Assembly (NCBI RefSeq): GCF_002949735.1
Contig: NZ_CP026681.1
Span: 6,262,501 to 6,326,500, forward strand
Direction of reading: 5' to 3'
DNA from: Nostoc sp. 'Peltigera membranacea cyanobiont' N6
GTDB lineage: Bacteria; Cyanobacteriota; Cyanobacteriia; Cyanobacteriales; Nostocaceae
Length of the DNA stretch: 64,000 nucleotides
How positions within the stretch are numbered: the first letter of the stretch is position 1; every line of letters begins with the position of its first letter. The notes under the pieces were generated by a model, which was not told the DNA's origin, searched no databases, and saw only the letters and a list, made by a program, of their open reading frames with translations. The translations under genes and the position numbers were made by a program. Of the stretch, positions 26,959 to 36,287 are shown one piece after another.

Positions 26959-28299
26959 ATGAACCAATCTGCGAAAAGTTACTCACCGCTCCAAGTAGCC
27001 TTGATTGGTGGAGCGATCGCCACAACTGCTACGATGTCTGTGTTCGGCCCTGCTTGGACTCGTGATGTCCGTGCCGCTCTAGCCCTACAAGACAGCCCGA
27101 AAGTGATAGTTGACCAAGTGTGGCAACTGGTGAATCATGAGTATGTTGATGGCAAATTTAATCAACAAGATTGGCAAGCAACCAGGCAAAGCCTGTTGAG
27201 CAAAGACTATTCTTCGCGGGAAGAAGCATACACTGCCATCCGCGAAGCTTTACAAAAGTTGGGAGATCCTTACACTCGATTCATGGATCCCAAACAGTTT
27301 GAAGCCTTAACTAGCCAAACATCTGGTGAAGTCTCTGGTATTGGCGTTCGGATGGAAGTCAACGAAAAAACTCAGCGCCTCACTGTCGTTGAAGCCATAG
27401 AAAATTCTCCAGCACTGAAAGCTGGGATCAAAGCAGGCGATGAAATTTTGGCAATTGACGGCAAATCCACTCTCAAGATGAAAGTGGATGACGCTTCCAA
27501 GTTAATTCGCGGAAAAGCGGGTAGTCCCATCAAGCTAAAGCTGGGACGAGCTGGACAAAATGCCTTTGAATTGAAGCTAACCAGAGCAAGTATTGAAGTA
27601 CCAACGGTACGTTATACCCTTAGACAAGAAGGAAATCGCCGCGTTGGTTATATCCGTTTGCGAGAATTTAGCGCCCACGCCGCAGATCAAATGCAACGAG
27701 CTATCCGCGATTTGAACAGTAAGAAAGTTGATTCTTATGTCTTAGATTTGCGGGGAAATCCTGGCGGGTTGTTACAAGCGAGCATTGAAATTGCTCGCAT
27801 GTGGTACGATAACGGCGGAATTGTCAAGACAGTAGACCGTGTAGGCGGCACTGAAGAAACTAAAGCCAATCGCACTGCTTTAACAAATCGTCCCTTAGCA
27901 GTCTTAGTAGATGGGAATTCAGCTAGTGCTAGCGAAATCCTCACAGGGGCACTCAAGGATAATAAGCGGGCAGTAGTCGTAGGTGGTCAAACTTTTGGTA
28001 AAGCACTAGTGCAGTCAGTTCACGAACTTGCAGATGGTTCCGGCTTGGCTGTCACCATTGCCCATTACTACACCCCGGCGGGAACAGATATTAACCATAA
28101 AGGGATTGCCCCAGATATCAAGCTAGACTTGACAGAGGCACAAGAGCGGCAATTAGCTTCTAATCCAGATTTAATCGGAACTAAGAGCGATCCGCAATAT
28201 GCTCGAGCGATCGCAATTTTATCAAATAATAACTTTGCCCAGCCGCCAGCAAATCAGCCCACTCGCCCTATGAGCCGCGCCGATAGCTTGAAATTTTAG
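26959..28299 (+). CDS. ctpB: Carboxyl-terminal processing protease, S41 family (CtpB-like)
   Basis: Serine protease that trims or degrades proteins from their C-terminus outside the cytoplasm. An N-terminal signal/anchor (VALIGGAIATTATMSVFGPA) targets it to the periplasm or lumen. A PDZ domain covers about residues 125-215 (SGIGVRMEVNEKTQRLTVVE; SPALKAGIKAGDEIL). The Ser-Lys dyad is Ser323 in NSASASE and Lys348 in QTFGKALVQ, 25 residues apart as in photosystem II D1 processing proteases. Cyanobacteria have CtpA (D1 maturation), CtpB and CtpC; the short linker and sequence style suit CtpB, but I cannot exclude another paralogue. Confidence 0.88.
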   Translation: MNQSAKSYSPLQVALIGGAIATTATMSVFGPAWTRDVRAALALQDSPKVIVDQVWQLVNHEYVDGKFNQQDWQATRQSLLSKDYSSREEAYTAIREALQKLGDPYTRFMDPKQFEALTSQTSGEVSGIGVRMEVNEKTQRLTVVEAIENSPALKAGIKAGDEILAIDGKSTLKMKVDDASKLIRGKAGSPIKLKLGRAGQNAFELKLTRASIEVPTVRYTLRQEGNRRVGYIRLREFSAHAADQMQRAIRDLNSKKVDSYVLDLRGNPGGLLQASIEIARMWYDNGGIVKTVDRVGGTEETKANRTALTNRPLAVLVDGNSASASEILTGALKDNKRAVVVGGQTFGKALVQSVHELADGSGLAVTIAHYYTPAGTDINHKGIAPDIKLDLTEAQERQLASNPDLIGTKSDPQYARAIAILSNNNFAQPPANQPTRPMSRADSLKF

Positions 28300-28336
28300 A
28301 TTGACGCAAATGATTTCTTACCAGGTGTTTATATAG

Positions 28337-28415
28337 TAGTATTCCCAAATCCAAATTTATGGAGTTACGAAAACTGCTCAATATACCGTTCTAAGATTTT
28401 GGTTTGGGAATACTA
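28337..28415. repeat. Inverted repeat TAGTATTCCCAAA ... TTTGGGAATACTA
   Basis: Perfect 13-bp inverted arms (28337-28349 and 28403-28415) separated by about 53 bp, with further imperfect pairing inside. It fills the spacer between ctpB and the glycosyltransferase gene. Looks like a small non-coding mobile or REP-like element. Confidence 0.75.
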
Positions 28416-28447
28416 GCTAGTAATCCCATCTCCCAAATCTCAGATTT

Positions 28448-29437
28448 ATGAATCATCAGCCAGTTGATGCAACCACCGCCACCAGTTTTTTACCAATGGT
28501 GTCGGTGGTTGTTCCTATTTATAACGGTGAGGCAGATTTACCAGAATTAATCAATTGTCTGTTGTCTCAAACTTACCCAAAAGAGCGGGTAGAGTACTTG
28601 TTGGTGGACAATAACAGTAGCGATCGCACTCTCAGTATCCTCGAAACATCTGCCGAAAACTGCCCAATTAAAATTCGCCCCTTGAGCGAAAACCAAATTC
28701 AAAGCTCTTATGCTGCTCGAAATACTGGGATTCGCGCCGCTACGGGTGAAATTATCGTTTTTACCGATGCAGATTGTCGCCCACAACCGCAATGGCTAGA
28801 TGCATTAATTCAGCCTTTTGTCAACAAAGAAGTGGTAATTGTCGCTGGGGAAATTTTGGCATTACCAGGCAAAACTCTGCTAGAACAACACGCAGACCGT
28901 GAAGAAACTTTGTCGCAAAAGCATACCCTTAACCATGCCTTTCGTCCCTATGGACAAACGGCTAATTTGGCGATTCGACGCACTGCTTTAGAAAAAGCGG
29001 GTTTATTTCGTCCTTATCTTACCACTGGTGGCGATGCCGATATTTGCTGGCGGATTTTGGGGGAAAACATCGGGCGTTTAGAATTTGCCCCAAATGCGAT
29101 CGTTCAGCACCGCCATCGCACCACACTCAAAGAACTGCAAAGTCAATGGCGACGTTATGGACGCTCAAATCGCTATCTGCACGAATTACACGGTGTAGAT
29201 TTGATGCGAGATATGACACCCAAAGAATACGGCTATCGTTTGGTACGTTGGTTATTGAAGGAAGTACCAAGGGATATTAAAAAGGCGTTGGCACAGCCTA
29301 ACCCAGGCATCGCAGGTCAAGCCACCCTTGTAGATTTATTAAATACCCCCATTGGTTTGTTCACAGCGAGGGCGCGGACAGCTGGGCAAAGAGATGCCAA
29401 GCTGCCAGAGAATGCCAAGATAATCGATCGGCTGTAA
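28448..29437 (+). CDS. Family 2 glycosyltransferase
   Basis: Transfers a sugar from a nucleotide donor. The GT-A fold is clear: VSVVVPIYNGEADLPELI, LLVDNNSSDRTLSIL (nucleotide-binding Asp), AARNTGIRAATGEIIVFTDADC (DxD-like TDAD) and GGDADICWRI, with a basic RHRTTLKELQSQWRRYGRSN stretch near 225 typical of enzymes acting at the membrane surface. There is no obvious transmembrane helix. Product and acceptor are unknown; cell-surface polysaccharide synthesis is a reasonable guess. It follows ctpB across a hairpin repeat and is followed by a MITE. Confidence 0.88.
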   Translation: MNHQPVDATTATSFLPMVSVVVPIYNGEADLPELINCLLSQTYPKERVEYLLVDNNSSDRTLSILETSAENCPIKIRPLSENQIQSSYAARNTGIRAATGEIIVFTDADCRPQPQWLDALIQPFVNKEVVIVAGEILALPGKTLLEQHADREETLSQKHTLNHAFRPYGQTANLAIRRTALEKAGLFRPYLTTGGDADICWRILGENIGRLEFAPNAIVQHRHRTTLKELQSQWRRYGRSNRYLHELHGVDLMRDMTPKEYGYRLVRWLLKEVPRDIKKALAQPNPGIAGQATLVDLLNTPIGLFTARARTAGQRDAKLPENAKIIDRL

Positions 29438-29441
29438 CAAT

Positions 29442-29586
29442 ACTAAGTAGAACAGGGTAAATAATTAAAGGTTTGTAGTGAGAACTTTAGTTCTCAAATC
29501 AGGACTAAAGTCCTTACTACGAACTGATTTTCGCTAAAGTTACATTACTTTACATAGTTTGTTTTTTTCAAGTCGTTCTACTTAGT
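29442..29586. mobile_element. MITE with GTAGTGAGAAC hairpin core (copy 2)
   Basis: A 145-bp element with perfect 12-bp terminal inverted repeats, ACTAAGTAGAAC (29442-29453) and GTTCTACTTAGT (29575-29586). The centre (29471-29524) is the GTTTGTAGTGAGAACTTTAG / TCCTTACTACGAAC palindrome shared with elements at 19721 and 51711. It begins 5 bp after the glycosyltransferase stop codon. No coding capacity. The following 250 bp to the lipase stop hold nothing I recognise. Confidence 0.85.
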
Positions 29587-29839
29587 GGTTTATCAAGCTA
29601 ACTTTGCCGATTGAGGGTGGGGAATAATAAGTGGGAAATCAAAGTTATGGTTCATTAGCCACAATCACTAATGAATAAAGAGGCAGGCGGCTATCCCAGA
29701 CACCCCTCTTATTGGGATCGGATTTCTGCCGATTTTCTTTGAAATCATGCAAAATCATTTTCATCCTTGAATTCAACAACCCCTAAGAAAAAACAAACGC
29801 TCTTGTCAAGCCCAAAGGCATTGGCTAAAACGATTTTAA

Positions 29840-30940
29840 TTACTCATCAGCAACCTTGTCTTTAATTGTTTCTACGGCTTTCTTAGCCACGCTATCTGTT
29901 ACAAGAATAGGGGTTTGTGAAATTCCAATCATGTAGACCTCATTGAGGTTATGATGCTTCTCTAAAGCAGCCTCATGAATGGTAAAGTAAGTGGGCGTAC
30001 CAGTATGCACATAATCCGGCATCCTTCTTTTATTGCGATCGTACATTGCTTTAAAGAAGCCAAAAACTGGATTTGGATTTTTGTCTACTCCAGCTACTCC
30101 ACCAATTCCAAGTTCAGCTTCTGGCGCTTCATTAGATGGTGCTGGTTTTATAACATTTCCCGTTGGAAATGGCAGCATAGTTACAAAATCTTCCGTGTTT
30201 GCAATTCGCCAGTGCTGAACCTTTAAAGCTTCAAAACTAGCTGCAAATTGTCTATCCCCGCATCGAGGACTAGCAAAGGTGTACAGTACAACGTTTTCAG
30301 GATTTGTAAATTGGGTGTTTTTCAGAATATCTGGAATTGCTAATGTTGCTAATGCTCCACCTAAACTGTGTCCCGTGACAAATACTTTAGCATTCTGCGA
30401 CTTCTTCCACTTTTCATTAAGTGCATCAATAAGTTTCTTCCGTAAACTTACATAAATTCCTCTAAAACCTGCTGTTACAAACCCAAAATTATTATCAATA
30501 TTGGGGATAATAACTGAACCTTGATTTTCCTGTAAAATCCCTTCTGCAATTGTATCTTTTATCTCCACTATTTCATGATTTCTATTAGTACTATCTTTGA
30601 AAGAAACAAGCTGAATATTTACATCTTTAAACCATTCAAGAAAGCCTCTAGTTCCACGAAATATTACATATATATTGTCAGTACCATCTTCAGAGGCAAC
30701 ATATCCAAAGGGAACACCATTTTCTGCAAATTCAGTGTGTAGTATAAATGGCTCCTTAAGGTTAAATATTTGTGAGTTATTTTTTAGTTCAAATAAATCG
30801 AACTGATTATATGCATACTGCGTTAGCTCTGCCAATTTTCGAGCCATTTGAGCATCAAAACCTTTAGGGTAGGTATTGATATCCAGTTGAGAAATAATTA
30901 TTCTGTCTGTTGACTGGTTTGTATCAGTTAAAGATGGCAT
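29840..30940 (-). CDS. Class 3 lipase-like hydrolase
   Basis: Predicted triacylglycerol lipase/phospholipase-type serine hydrolase (Lipase_3 family). The nucleophile elbow VFVTGHSLGGALATLAIPD is at about residues 190-208, preceded by NIYVIFRGTRGFLEWFKDV (oxyanion segment) and followed by TFASPRCGDRQFA and RIANTEDFVTMLPF, which supplies the catalytic Asp region. There is no classical signal peptide. It is the last gene of a leftward operon with a small helical protein (28 bp spacing) and a lipoprotein; this arrangement suggests a membrane- or lipid-directed function, perhaps with the two upstream products as anchor or immunity partners (inference). Confidence 0.88.
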   Translation of the reverse strand: MPSLTDTNQSTDRIIISQLDINTYPKGFDAQMARKLAELTQYAYNQFDLFELKNNSQIFNLKEPFILHTEFAENGVPFGYVASEDGTDNIYVIFRGTRGFLEWFKDVNIQLVSFKDSTNRNHEIVEIKDTIAEGILQENQGSVIIPNIDNNFGFVTAGFRGIYVSLRKKLIDALNEKWKKSQNAKVFVTGHSLGGALATLAIPDILKNTQFTNPENVVLYTFASPRCGDRQFAASFEALKVQHWRIANTEDFVTMLPFPTGNVIKPAPSNEAPEAELGIGGVAGVDKNPNPVFGFFKAMYDRNKRRMPDYVHTGTPTYFTIHEAALEKHHNLNEVYMIGISQTPILVTDSVAKKAVETIKDKVADE

Positions 30941-30968
30941 TAGTTTTACCTCAAGCTCAGAAAGATAG

Positions 30969-31349
30969 TTAAAGAATTACGAGAATGCGTGCAACAAGTC
31001 CTGTAACGTTTTTGATTGTGGTTAAAATATCCACAGTATTTTGTACATTATCAATGGATTCACCTAATGCTTCTAATCCTTTATTCAGGTCTTCTTCAAG
31101 GCACTTAAGTCGTGCAGCGATTCTTTCTAAAGTTGCGCTTTCAAGTTTAACGCGTAACACTGATAACTCGATCCGTTCGTCAATGAATTTTCGTTTTTTA
31201 ACAATGTCGATTAGGTTTTCAAATTCGTTCTGGATTTCTGGTGAATAAAGTTTTAGTTCGCAGTCACGGAGTTTATTAATAACTTCTTCACGAAGTTTAT
31301 CAATCGTTATAAATTGTTCGCGTGTAATTTTTTCGTTGCTGTATGTCAT
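30969..31349 (-). CDS. Small helical/coiled-coil protein in lipase operon, 126 aa
   Basis: I do not recognise the family. Almost the whole protein is predicted helix: EKITREQFITIDKLREEVIN, a charged coiled-coil-like middle (VLRVKLESATLERIAARLK), and a hydrophobic C-terminal end (VTGLVARILVIL) that could touch a membrane. The frame is open further upstream to 31451, but the ATG at 31349 has AGGA eight nucleotides upstream and lies 25 bp after the lipoprotein gene, so I use that start. Middle gene of the lipoprotein/helical/lipase operon. Confidence 0.75.
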   Translation of the reverse strand: MTYSNEKITREQFITIDKLREEVINKLRDCELKLYSPEIQNEFENLIDIVKKRKFIDERIELSVLRVKLESATLERIAARLKCLEEDLNKGLEALGESIDNVQNTVDILTTIKNVTGLVARILVIL

Positions 31350-31374
31350 GGTAATTATCCTATTATGTAAATAT

Positions 31375-32265
31375 CTACTTTGGTTTTTTATCCGCTTCCA
31401 CAAGTTGCAGGAAAGCATCAACGTCTTGTAAAAAAGCGTTAAGTCTTGCAAGACTTAATTTGCCTTCAACAAAATCTTGAAATACTTTTTGAAAGTTACT
31501 TAATGTTTTGCTTGCTTCATTGAGTTCTTTTCCTCTTGCTTCCATTATTAATAAATTTCGTCGCGTTTCAATCCATGTATCGGCATCGGAAATTGCTGTA
31601 TCTTGAAATAGTGGACGGATAACAAAACGTTCTTCTCTGGCTATACGAATAAGTTTGACATCCTGTGTAATTGAATCTCCAAGAGCTTTTAACATTTCCT
31701 TTTGGATTGTTAATTCAAGCATGATTGTACGATTGCGTTTTTCTAGCTCATCGCGTAATGCTCCACGAATTTGTGATGAAACTACAAGATTGGTAATGCC
31801 TTGGATAAGACCAGAATTTGTAATTAAATTGCTGACTTGAAGTTGTTTTCCAATATTGTTAAGATTATCAACTACTCCAGCAATTTCTCCTTGGGCGCGT
31901 GTGGGTGCATCGGAAGAAGCAAGTTCGTTGAGTAGTCGAAAATAATCACCTAATAACTTGTTATGTTTGCGTAATTTCCCAAGTACTTCTAGACGCTCCT
32001 CGTCAACTTGGGCAAGTTTTTGATAATCCTCTATTGTTTGATTTAAAATTCGGTCATTGCGTAATAGTTGCTCGGAAGTAGTATCAATGCGGATATTGCT
32101 TGCAGTATCAAGTAATTTATCAACTGCATTGGTATACTGACTTCCTGCATTAGCAAATTTTTTGTATTCATCAGTTGAACGACACCCCGTTGTTATCGAT
32201 GCAATCAATACAAAAATAATGACAACTTGATGAAGGTTTTTTTGGATAATCATTGTAGAATCCAC
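31375..32265 (-). CDS. Lipoprotein with helical domain, first gene of lipase operon
   Basis: An N-terminal hydrophobic segment (VVIIFVLIASITTGC) ends in a lipobox-like TTGC near residue 28, so the protein is probably an envelope lipoprotein. The remaining 270 residues are helical with many Leu/Ala/Glu heptads (RNDRILNQTIEDYQKL; ELEKRNRTIMLELTIQKEML; SLARLNAFLQDVDAFLQL). I do not recognise a family. ATGs at 32265 and 32253 are both possible starts. It is tightly linked to the two downstream genes (25 and 28 bp gaps), so the three products probably work together at the membrane. Confidence 0.75.
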   Translation of the reverse strand: MDSTMIIQKNLHQVVIIFVLIASITTGCRSTDEYKKFANAGSQYTNAVDKLLDTASNIRIDTTSEQLLRNDRILNQTIEDYQKLAQVDEERLEVLGKLRKHNKLLGDYFRLLNELASSDAPTRAQGEIAGVVDNLNNIGKQLQVSNLITNSGLIQGITNLVVSSQIRGALRDELEKRNRTIMLELTIQKEMLKALGDSITQDVKLIRIAREERFVIRPLFQDTAISDADTWIETRRNLLIMEARGKELNEASKTLSNFQKVFQDFVEGKLSLARLNAFLQDVDAFLQLVEADKKPK

Positions 32266-32619
32266 AAAAATTTATACCTTGTTATGCAAGGTAGATTTAA
32301 CATCCTAATTAAGTCAACTTAAATGACTCTAGTTCCTAGTCTCCCAAGCATAGGAGACTGGGTTCGAGAATGAGAGCTATCAAAGTGTTTGCACAATTCT
32401 CATATTCCCCTCACAACGGGATTTTTAACTTCCTTCGTTATTAGTTAGATTTTCGATCGGTGCGATCTTCCAAATACTCTAACTGGGTGGTATAAAGTTT
32501 GTCGGTCGGAAAAGGTCGGGAAAAGGTCGGGTCTTTTTGGTAGATTTACGTAAACTTTTGCAAAAAAATCAAGTTTATCGTGGGAATATTGTAGTTAGCC
32601 TGTATTACTACGGAAATAA
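32266..32619. other. Divergent spacer between lipoprotein operon and NB-ARC/WD40 gene
   Basis: The spacer contains one dispersed-type hairpin, AGTCTCC..GGAGACT at about 32337-32358, followed by GGGTTCGAGAATGAGA, and a short direct repeat GGTCGGGAAAAGGTCGGG near 32505-32530. Promoters for both directions must be here. I saw no tRNA despite the GGGTTCGA text. Confidence 0.5.
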
Positions 32620-35600
32620 ATGACGGTTGAAGAAGCGATCGCAATCGTTGAGCGATTATTGAAACGGGGACGCTTAACGAGAGCGCAAGAGATTGTATTT
32701 CGCTACTCCTGGGAAGGGAAAACTTACCTAGAAATGGCGGGAGAAGTCACTTATGACCCAGGTCACATCAAAGATGTTGGTTCGCAACTATGGCGATCGC
32801 TATCTCAAGCTTTAAATGAAAAAGTTACCAAGAATAATCTGCACGGAGTCCTAAGCCGAACCGCACAGAAGCACAATGGTGTAAACACCTCCCCAACTTT
32901 CACACCTCGCATCGATTGGGGAGAGGCGATCGATGTTTCCCAATTCTATGGACGTACTGCTGAATTAGAAACCCTCAGCCAATGGATTGTCAGCGATTGC
33001 ACTCGTCTAGTGGTACTGCTAGGTATGGGTGGTATGGGTAAAACCGCGCTCTCGGTAAAGTTGGTAGAACAATTACAGGGAGAATTTGAATATGTGATTT
33101 GGCGATCGCTCCGACACGCACCTTTTTTTCATGACAAACTGACGGACTGCATCAAAATTCTTTCCAATCAACAGGCGATCGCATTACCTGCTGACCCTCA
33201 CGAGCAAATCACCTGTTTAATTGAGTCCTTTCGTAAATCTCGCTGTTTGCTGATTTTAGATAACTTTGATACTCTGTTGCAGCATGGTAAACAGACAGGC
33301 TGTTACCGAGAAGGCTATGAATCCTACGGTGAACTTTTGTGGCGATTAGGAGAAACTCGGCATCAAAGCTGTGTTCTACTCACGAGTCGGGAAAAACCTG
33401 CTCAAGTTGCGGCTTTGGAAGGTGATGGTTTACCAGTTCGTACCCTTGCTCTCTCAGGATTAGAAATCGCAGCCGGAGAAACAATTCTCTCCCTCAAAGG
33501 GCTATTAAGTACAGACCACGAAACCCGCCAACTAATTGACTGTTACCGTGGTAATCCCCTAGCGTTGAAAATTGCTGCAACTTCAATTCGAGACTTGTAT
33601 GAAGGTAGCATTGTCCGCTTTTTTGCCGAAGGGACAACGGTATTTAATGGAATTAGCAATCTCATCGATCGGCAATTCCAACGACTCTCTGTCTTGGAGC
33701 AACAAGTCATGTACTGGCTGGCGATTCACCGGGAAAGCGTTTCTGTGGCAGAATTGCAAACCAATCTTGCAGCACCAGTGTCTAAACCTAAGTTAATAGA
33801 AGTGTTGGAGTCTTTATGCTGGCGTAGCTTGATTGAAAGCAACACTGGGGGATTTACACAGCAACCTGTGGTGATGGAATATGTGACAGACTGTTTGATT
33901 GAGCAAGTCTGTCAGGAAATTGTCACGGAATCGCCGCGATATCTGCTGAGTCATGCCTTGATGAAAGCTCAGGCAAAGGACTATATCCGCGATAGTCAAA
34001 TTCACCTGATTGTGCGGCCTATCCTGGAGCGACTGCAAGTAACCCTTGGCTCTACTCGTCAGCTTGAGCATAAACTTGGCAGACTAATTAATAAATTGCA
34101 AGATGAAGCTATAGATACAGTTGGGTATGGTGGTGGCAACCTGCTGAATTTGTTGGCTCAATTAGAAACCAATTTGACTGGGTATGATTTTTCCCGTCTC
34201 AACATTCGTCAAGCAGATTTGCGGAGGCGCAGCCCAACCCAGGCAGCGCTCAACTTACATCAAGTTAACTTTACCCAAACAACATTTCGAGAGTGTGCAT
34301 TTGCTGCAACCTTTGGCGGTATTACTAGCGTTGTCTTTAGTCCAGATGGATGTTGTCTTGCTACCAGTGATACCAACGGTGAAATTTATATTTGGGATGC
34401 CAACAACGGCAAACAACTCTTTAGCTGTAAAGAACACAACAGTTGGGTATGGAGTCTTGCCTTTAGCCCTGTGTATCCCGTCTTAGCGAGTTGCGGTCAA
34501 GATTACACTATCAAACTTTGGGACACTACCACAGGAAAATATCTGAAAACGCTGCATGGACACACCAGCATCGTCATAGCCCTGGCTTTTAGTCCTGATG
34601 GACAAATTCTGGCCAGTGCTAGCGACGATCGCACGGTTAAACTCTGGGATCTGACAACAGCAGAATGCGTGCAAACTCTAGAAGGACATGACAAGTGTGT
34701 GTGGAGTGTCGCCTTTCATCCCACAGGAAAAACCCTAGCAACATCTGGTGAAGATAACACAATTAAGTTGTGGAATCTAGAAACTGGGTGCTGCGTACAA
34801 ACTCTTCAGGGACATCAGCATTGGGTAAAAGCGATCGCTTTTAGTCCAGGAGGGGAAAGGTTAGTTAGTGGCAGTTTCGATCGAACGGTGAAACTTTGGG
34901 ATCTGCGGACTGGGGTGTGGATGTGTGTGATGACGTTGCTAGGACATACAGGATTTGTCACATCAGTAGCATTTAACCCCAAAGGGGATCGAGTAGCAAG
35001 TAGCAGCTATGACCAAACTGTGAAGATTTGGGATATACATACCGAAAAATGTCTAGATACCCTAAAAGGGCATACAAACCGGATTTGGTCAATTGCTTTT
35101 CATCCCCAAGGACACTTAATCGCTAGCGGTGGAGATGACCATGCAGCTAGAATCTGGGAAGTTTCGACTGGACAGTGTACCAAAACCATACAAGGATATA
35201 GAAATGCGATTTATGCGTTAGCATTGTCCGCCACAGGCATCGCCCACAGTTGCCAGCAAAATCTTCTTGCTAGCGGACATGAAGACCAGACAATCAAACT
35301 CTGGGATGTCAACCTCAATGCCCTGCAACAGTTAAAGCTTGGCCTCCAGCCTTTTCGTGTACTCCACGGACACAGCAATCGGGTCTTCTGTGTTGCATTT
35401 AGTCCCAACGGACAATTTCTCGCCAGTGGCAGCGCCGACCGGACTATTAAACTTTGGAGTCCCCATACAGGAAAATGTCTGAATACTTTGCACGGTCACG
35501 GGAGTTGGATCTGGGCAGTTGCTTTCAGTCCAGACAATAACTTACTTGCTAGTGCCAGCCACGACCATACAATCAAGATTTGGGATGTGCATTCTGGCGA

Positions 35601-36255
35601 ATGTTGGCAAACATTGCAGGGGCATCCTGGATCTGTGCTAGCGATCGCTTTTAGCCCTGACGGCAAAACTCTATTCAGTAGCGGTCATGAAAAGATAGTT
35701 AAACGGTGGGATGTTGAAACAGGAAAATGTCTAAATACTTGGGAGGCAGACTCAAACCGCGTTTGGGCAATTGCCGTCAGTCCAGATGGTCAATACATCG
35801 CCACTGCTGGGGATGAACAGATAGTAAAATTGTGGGATATTCACACTGGAAGTTGTCAGCGAGTATTCCAGGGACATACTGGCCAAATTGTTTGTATCCT
35901 CTTCACCGCCGATGGCAGCCGAATGATTAGCAGTAGTAGCGATCGCACCATCAAAATTTGGCATCTAGCTACTGGAGACTGCCTTGCGACACTAGACAAT
36001 CATCAAAATTGGGTATGGTCGCTCAGTTTGAGCCACAACGATCGAATTCTCCTCAGTGGTAGCCAGGATGAAACAATCAATTGCTGGGATCTTACTACAG
36101 GGGAATGCTGGACAACTTTACGGCCAGCCCGTCCTTATGAAGGCACAATTATTACAGAAGTTAAAGGGTTGACTGAGGCAGAGATGTCAACTTTAAAAGC
36201 TTTGGGGGCGATAGAGGTGAATTCAGATTGTTCAATGACTGTCAACTTTCGCTAA
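32620..36255 (+). CDS. NB-ARC/WD40-repeat STAND protein with N-terminal vMAP-type helical domain
   Basis: Large signal-transducing ATPase with an oligomerising switch and a double beta-propeller sensor. Residues 1-85 resemble the vWA-MoxR-associated (vMAP) helix-turn-helix domain (VEEAIAIVERLLKRGRLTRA; GHIKDVGSQLWRSLSQAL). NB-ARC covers about 100-400: LLGMGGMGKTALS Walker A at about 134-144, CLLILDNFDTLL Walker B. From residue 568 to about 1160 I count 14 WD40 repeats, enough for two seven-bladed propellers; repeat 8 carries an insertion (TGIAHSCQQNLLASG). A final segment KGLTEAEMSTLKALGAIE recurs in cyanobacterial relatives. There is no effector domain at the N-terminus, so it probably acts on a partner. 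The response regulator gene starts 33 bp downstream and is likely cotranscribed. Confidence 0.92.
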   Translation: MTVEEAIAIVERLLKRGRLTRAQEIVFRYSWEGKTYLEMAGEVTYDPGHIKDVGSQLWRSLSQALNEKVTKNNLHGVLSRTAQKHNGVNTSPTFTPRIDWGEAIDVSQFYGRTAELETLSQWIVSDCTRLVVLLGMGGMGKTALSVKLVEQLQGEFEYVIWRSLRHAPFFHDKLTDCIKILSNQQAIALPADPHEQITCLIESFRKSRCLLILDNFDTLLQHGKQTGCYREGYESYGELLWRLGETRHQSCVLLTSREKPAQVAALEGDGLPVRTLALSGLEIAAGETILSLKGLLSTDHETRQLIDCYRGNPLALKIAATSIRDLYEGSIVRFFAEGTTVFNGISNLIDRQFQRLSVLEQQVMYWLAIHRESVSVAELQTNLAAPVSKPKLIEVLESLCWRSLIESNTGGFTQQPVVMEYVTDCLIEQVCQEIVTESPRYLLSHALMKAQAKDYIRDSQIHLIVRPILERLQVTLGSTRQLEHKLGRLINKLQDEAIDTVGYGGGNLLNLLAQLETNLTGYDFSRLNIRQADLRRRSPTQAALNLHQVNFTQTTFRECAFAATFGGITSVVFSPDGCCLATSDTNGEIYIWDANNGKQLFSCKEHNSWVWSLAFSPVYPVLASCGQDYTIKLWDTTTGKYLKTLHGHTSIVIALAFSPDGQILASASDDRTVKLWDLTTAECVQTLEGHDKCVWSVAFHPTGKTLATSGEDNTIKLWNLETGCCVQTLQGHQHWVKAIAFSPGGERLVSGSFDRTVKLWDLRTGVWMCVMTLLGHTGFVTSVAFNPKGDRVASSSYDQTVKIWDIHTEKCLDTLKGHTNRIWSIAFHPQGHLIASGGDDHAARIWEVSTGQCTKTIQGYRNAIYALALSATGIAHSCQQNLLASGHEDQTIKLWDVNLNALQQLKLGLQPFRVLHGHSNRVFCVAFSPNGQFLASGSADRTIKLWSPHTGKCLNTLHGHGSWIWAVAFSPDNNLLASASHDHTIKIWDVHSGECWQTLQGHPGSVLAIAFSPDGKTLFSSGHEKIVKRWDVETGKCLNTWEADSNRVWAIAVSPDGQYIATAGDEQIVKLWDIHTGSCQRVFQGHTGQIVCILFTADGSRMISSSSDRTIKIWHLATGDCLATLDNHQNWVWSLSLSHNDRILLSGSQDETINCWDLTTGECWTTLRPARPYEGTIITEVKGLTEAEMSTLKALGAIEVNSDCSMTVNFR

Positions 36256-36287
36256 ATTGGAAAAAGGAAAACTCAAGGGAATTTTAA

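Noticed and set aside
32337..32395. tRNA-like GGGTTCGAGAAT after a stem
   Set aside because: No cloverleaf: acceptor and anticodon stems cannot be formed; it is a dispersed hairpin repeat.
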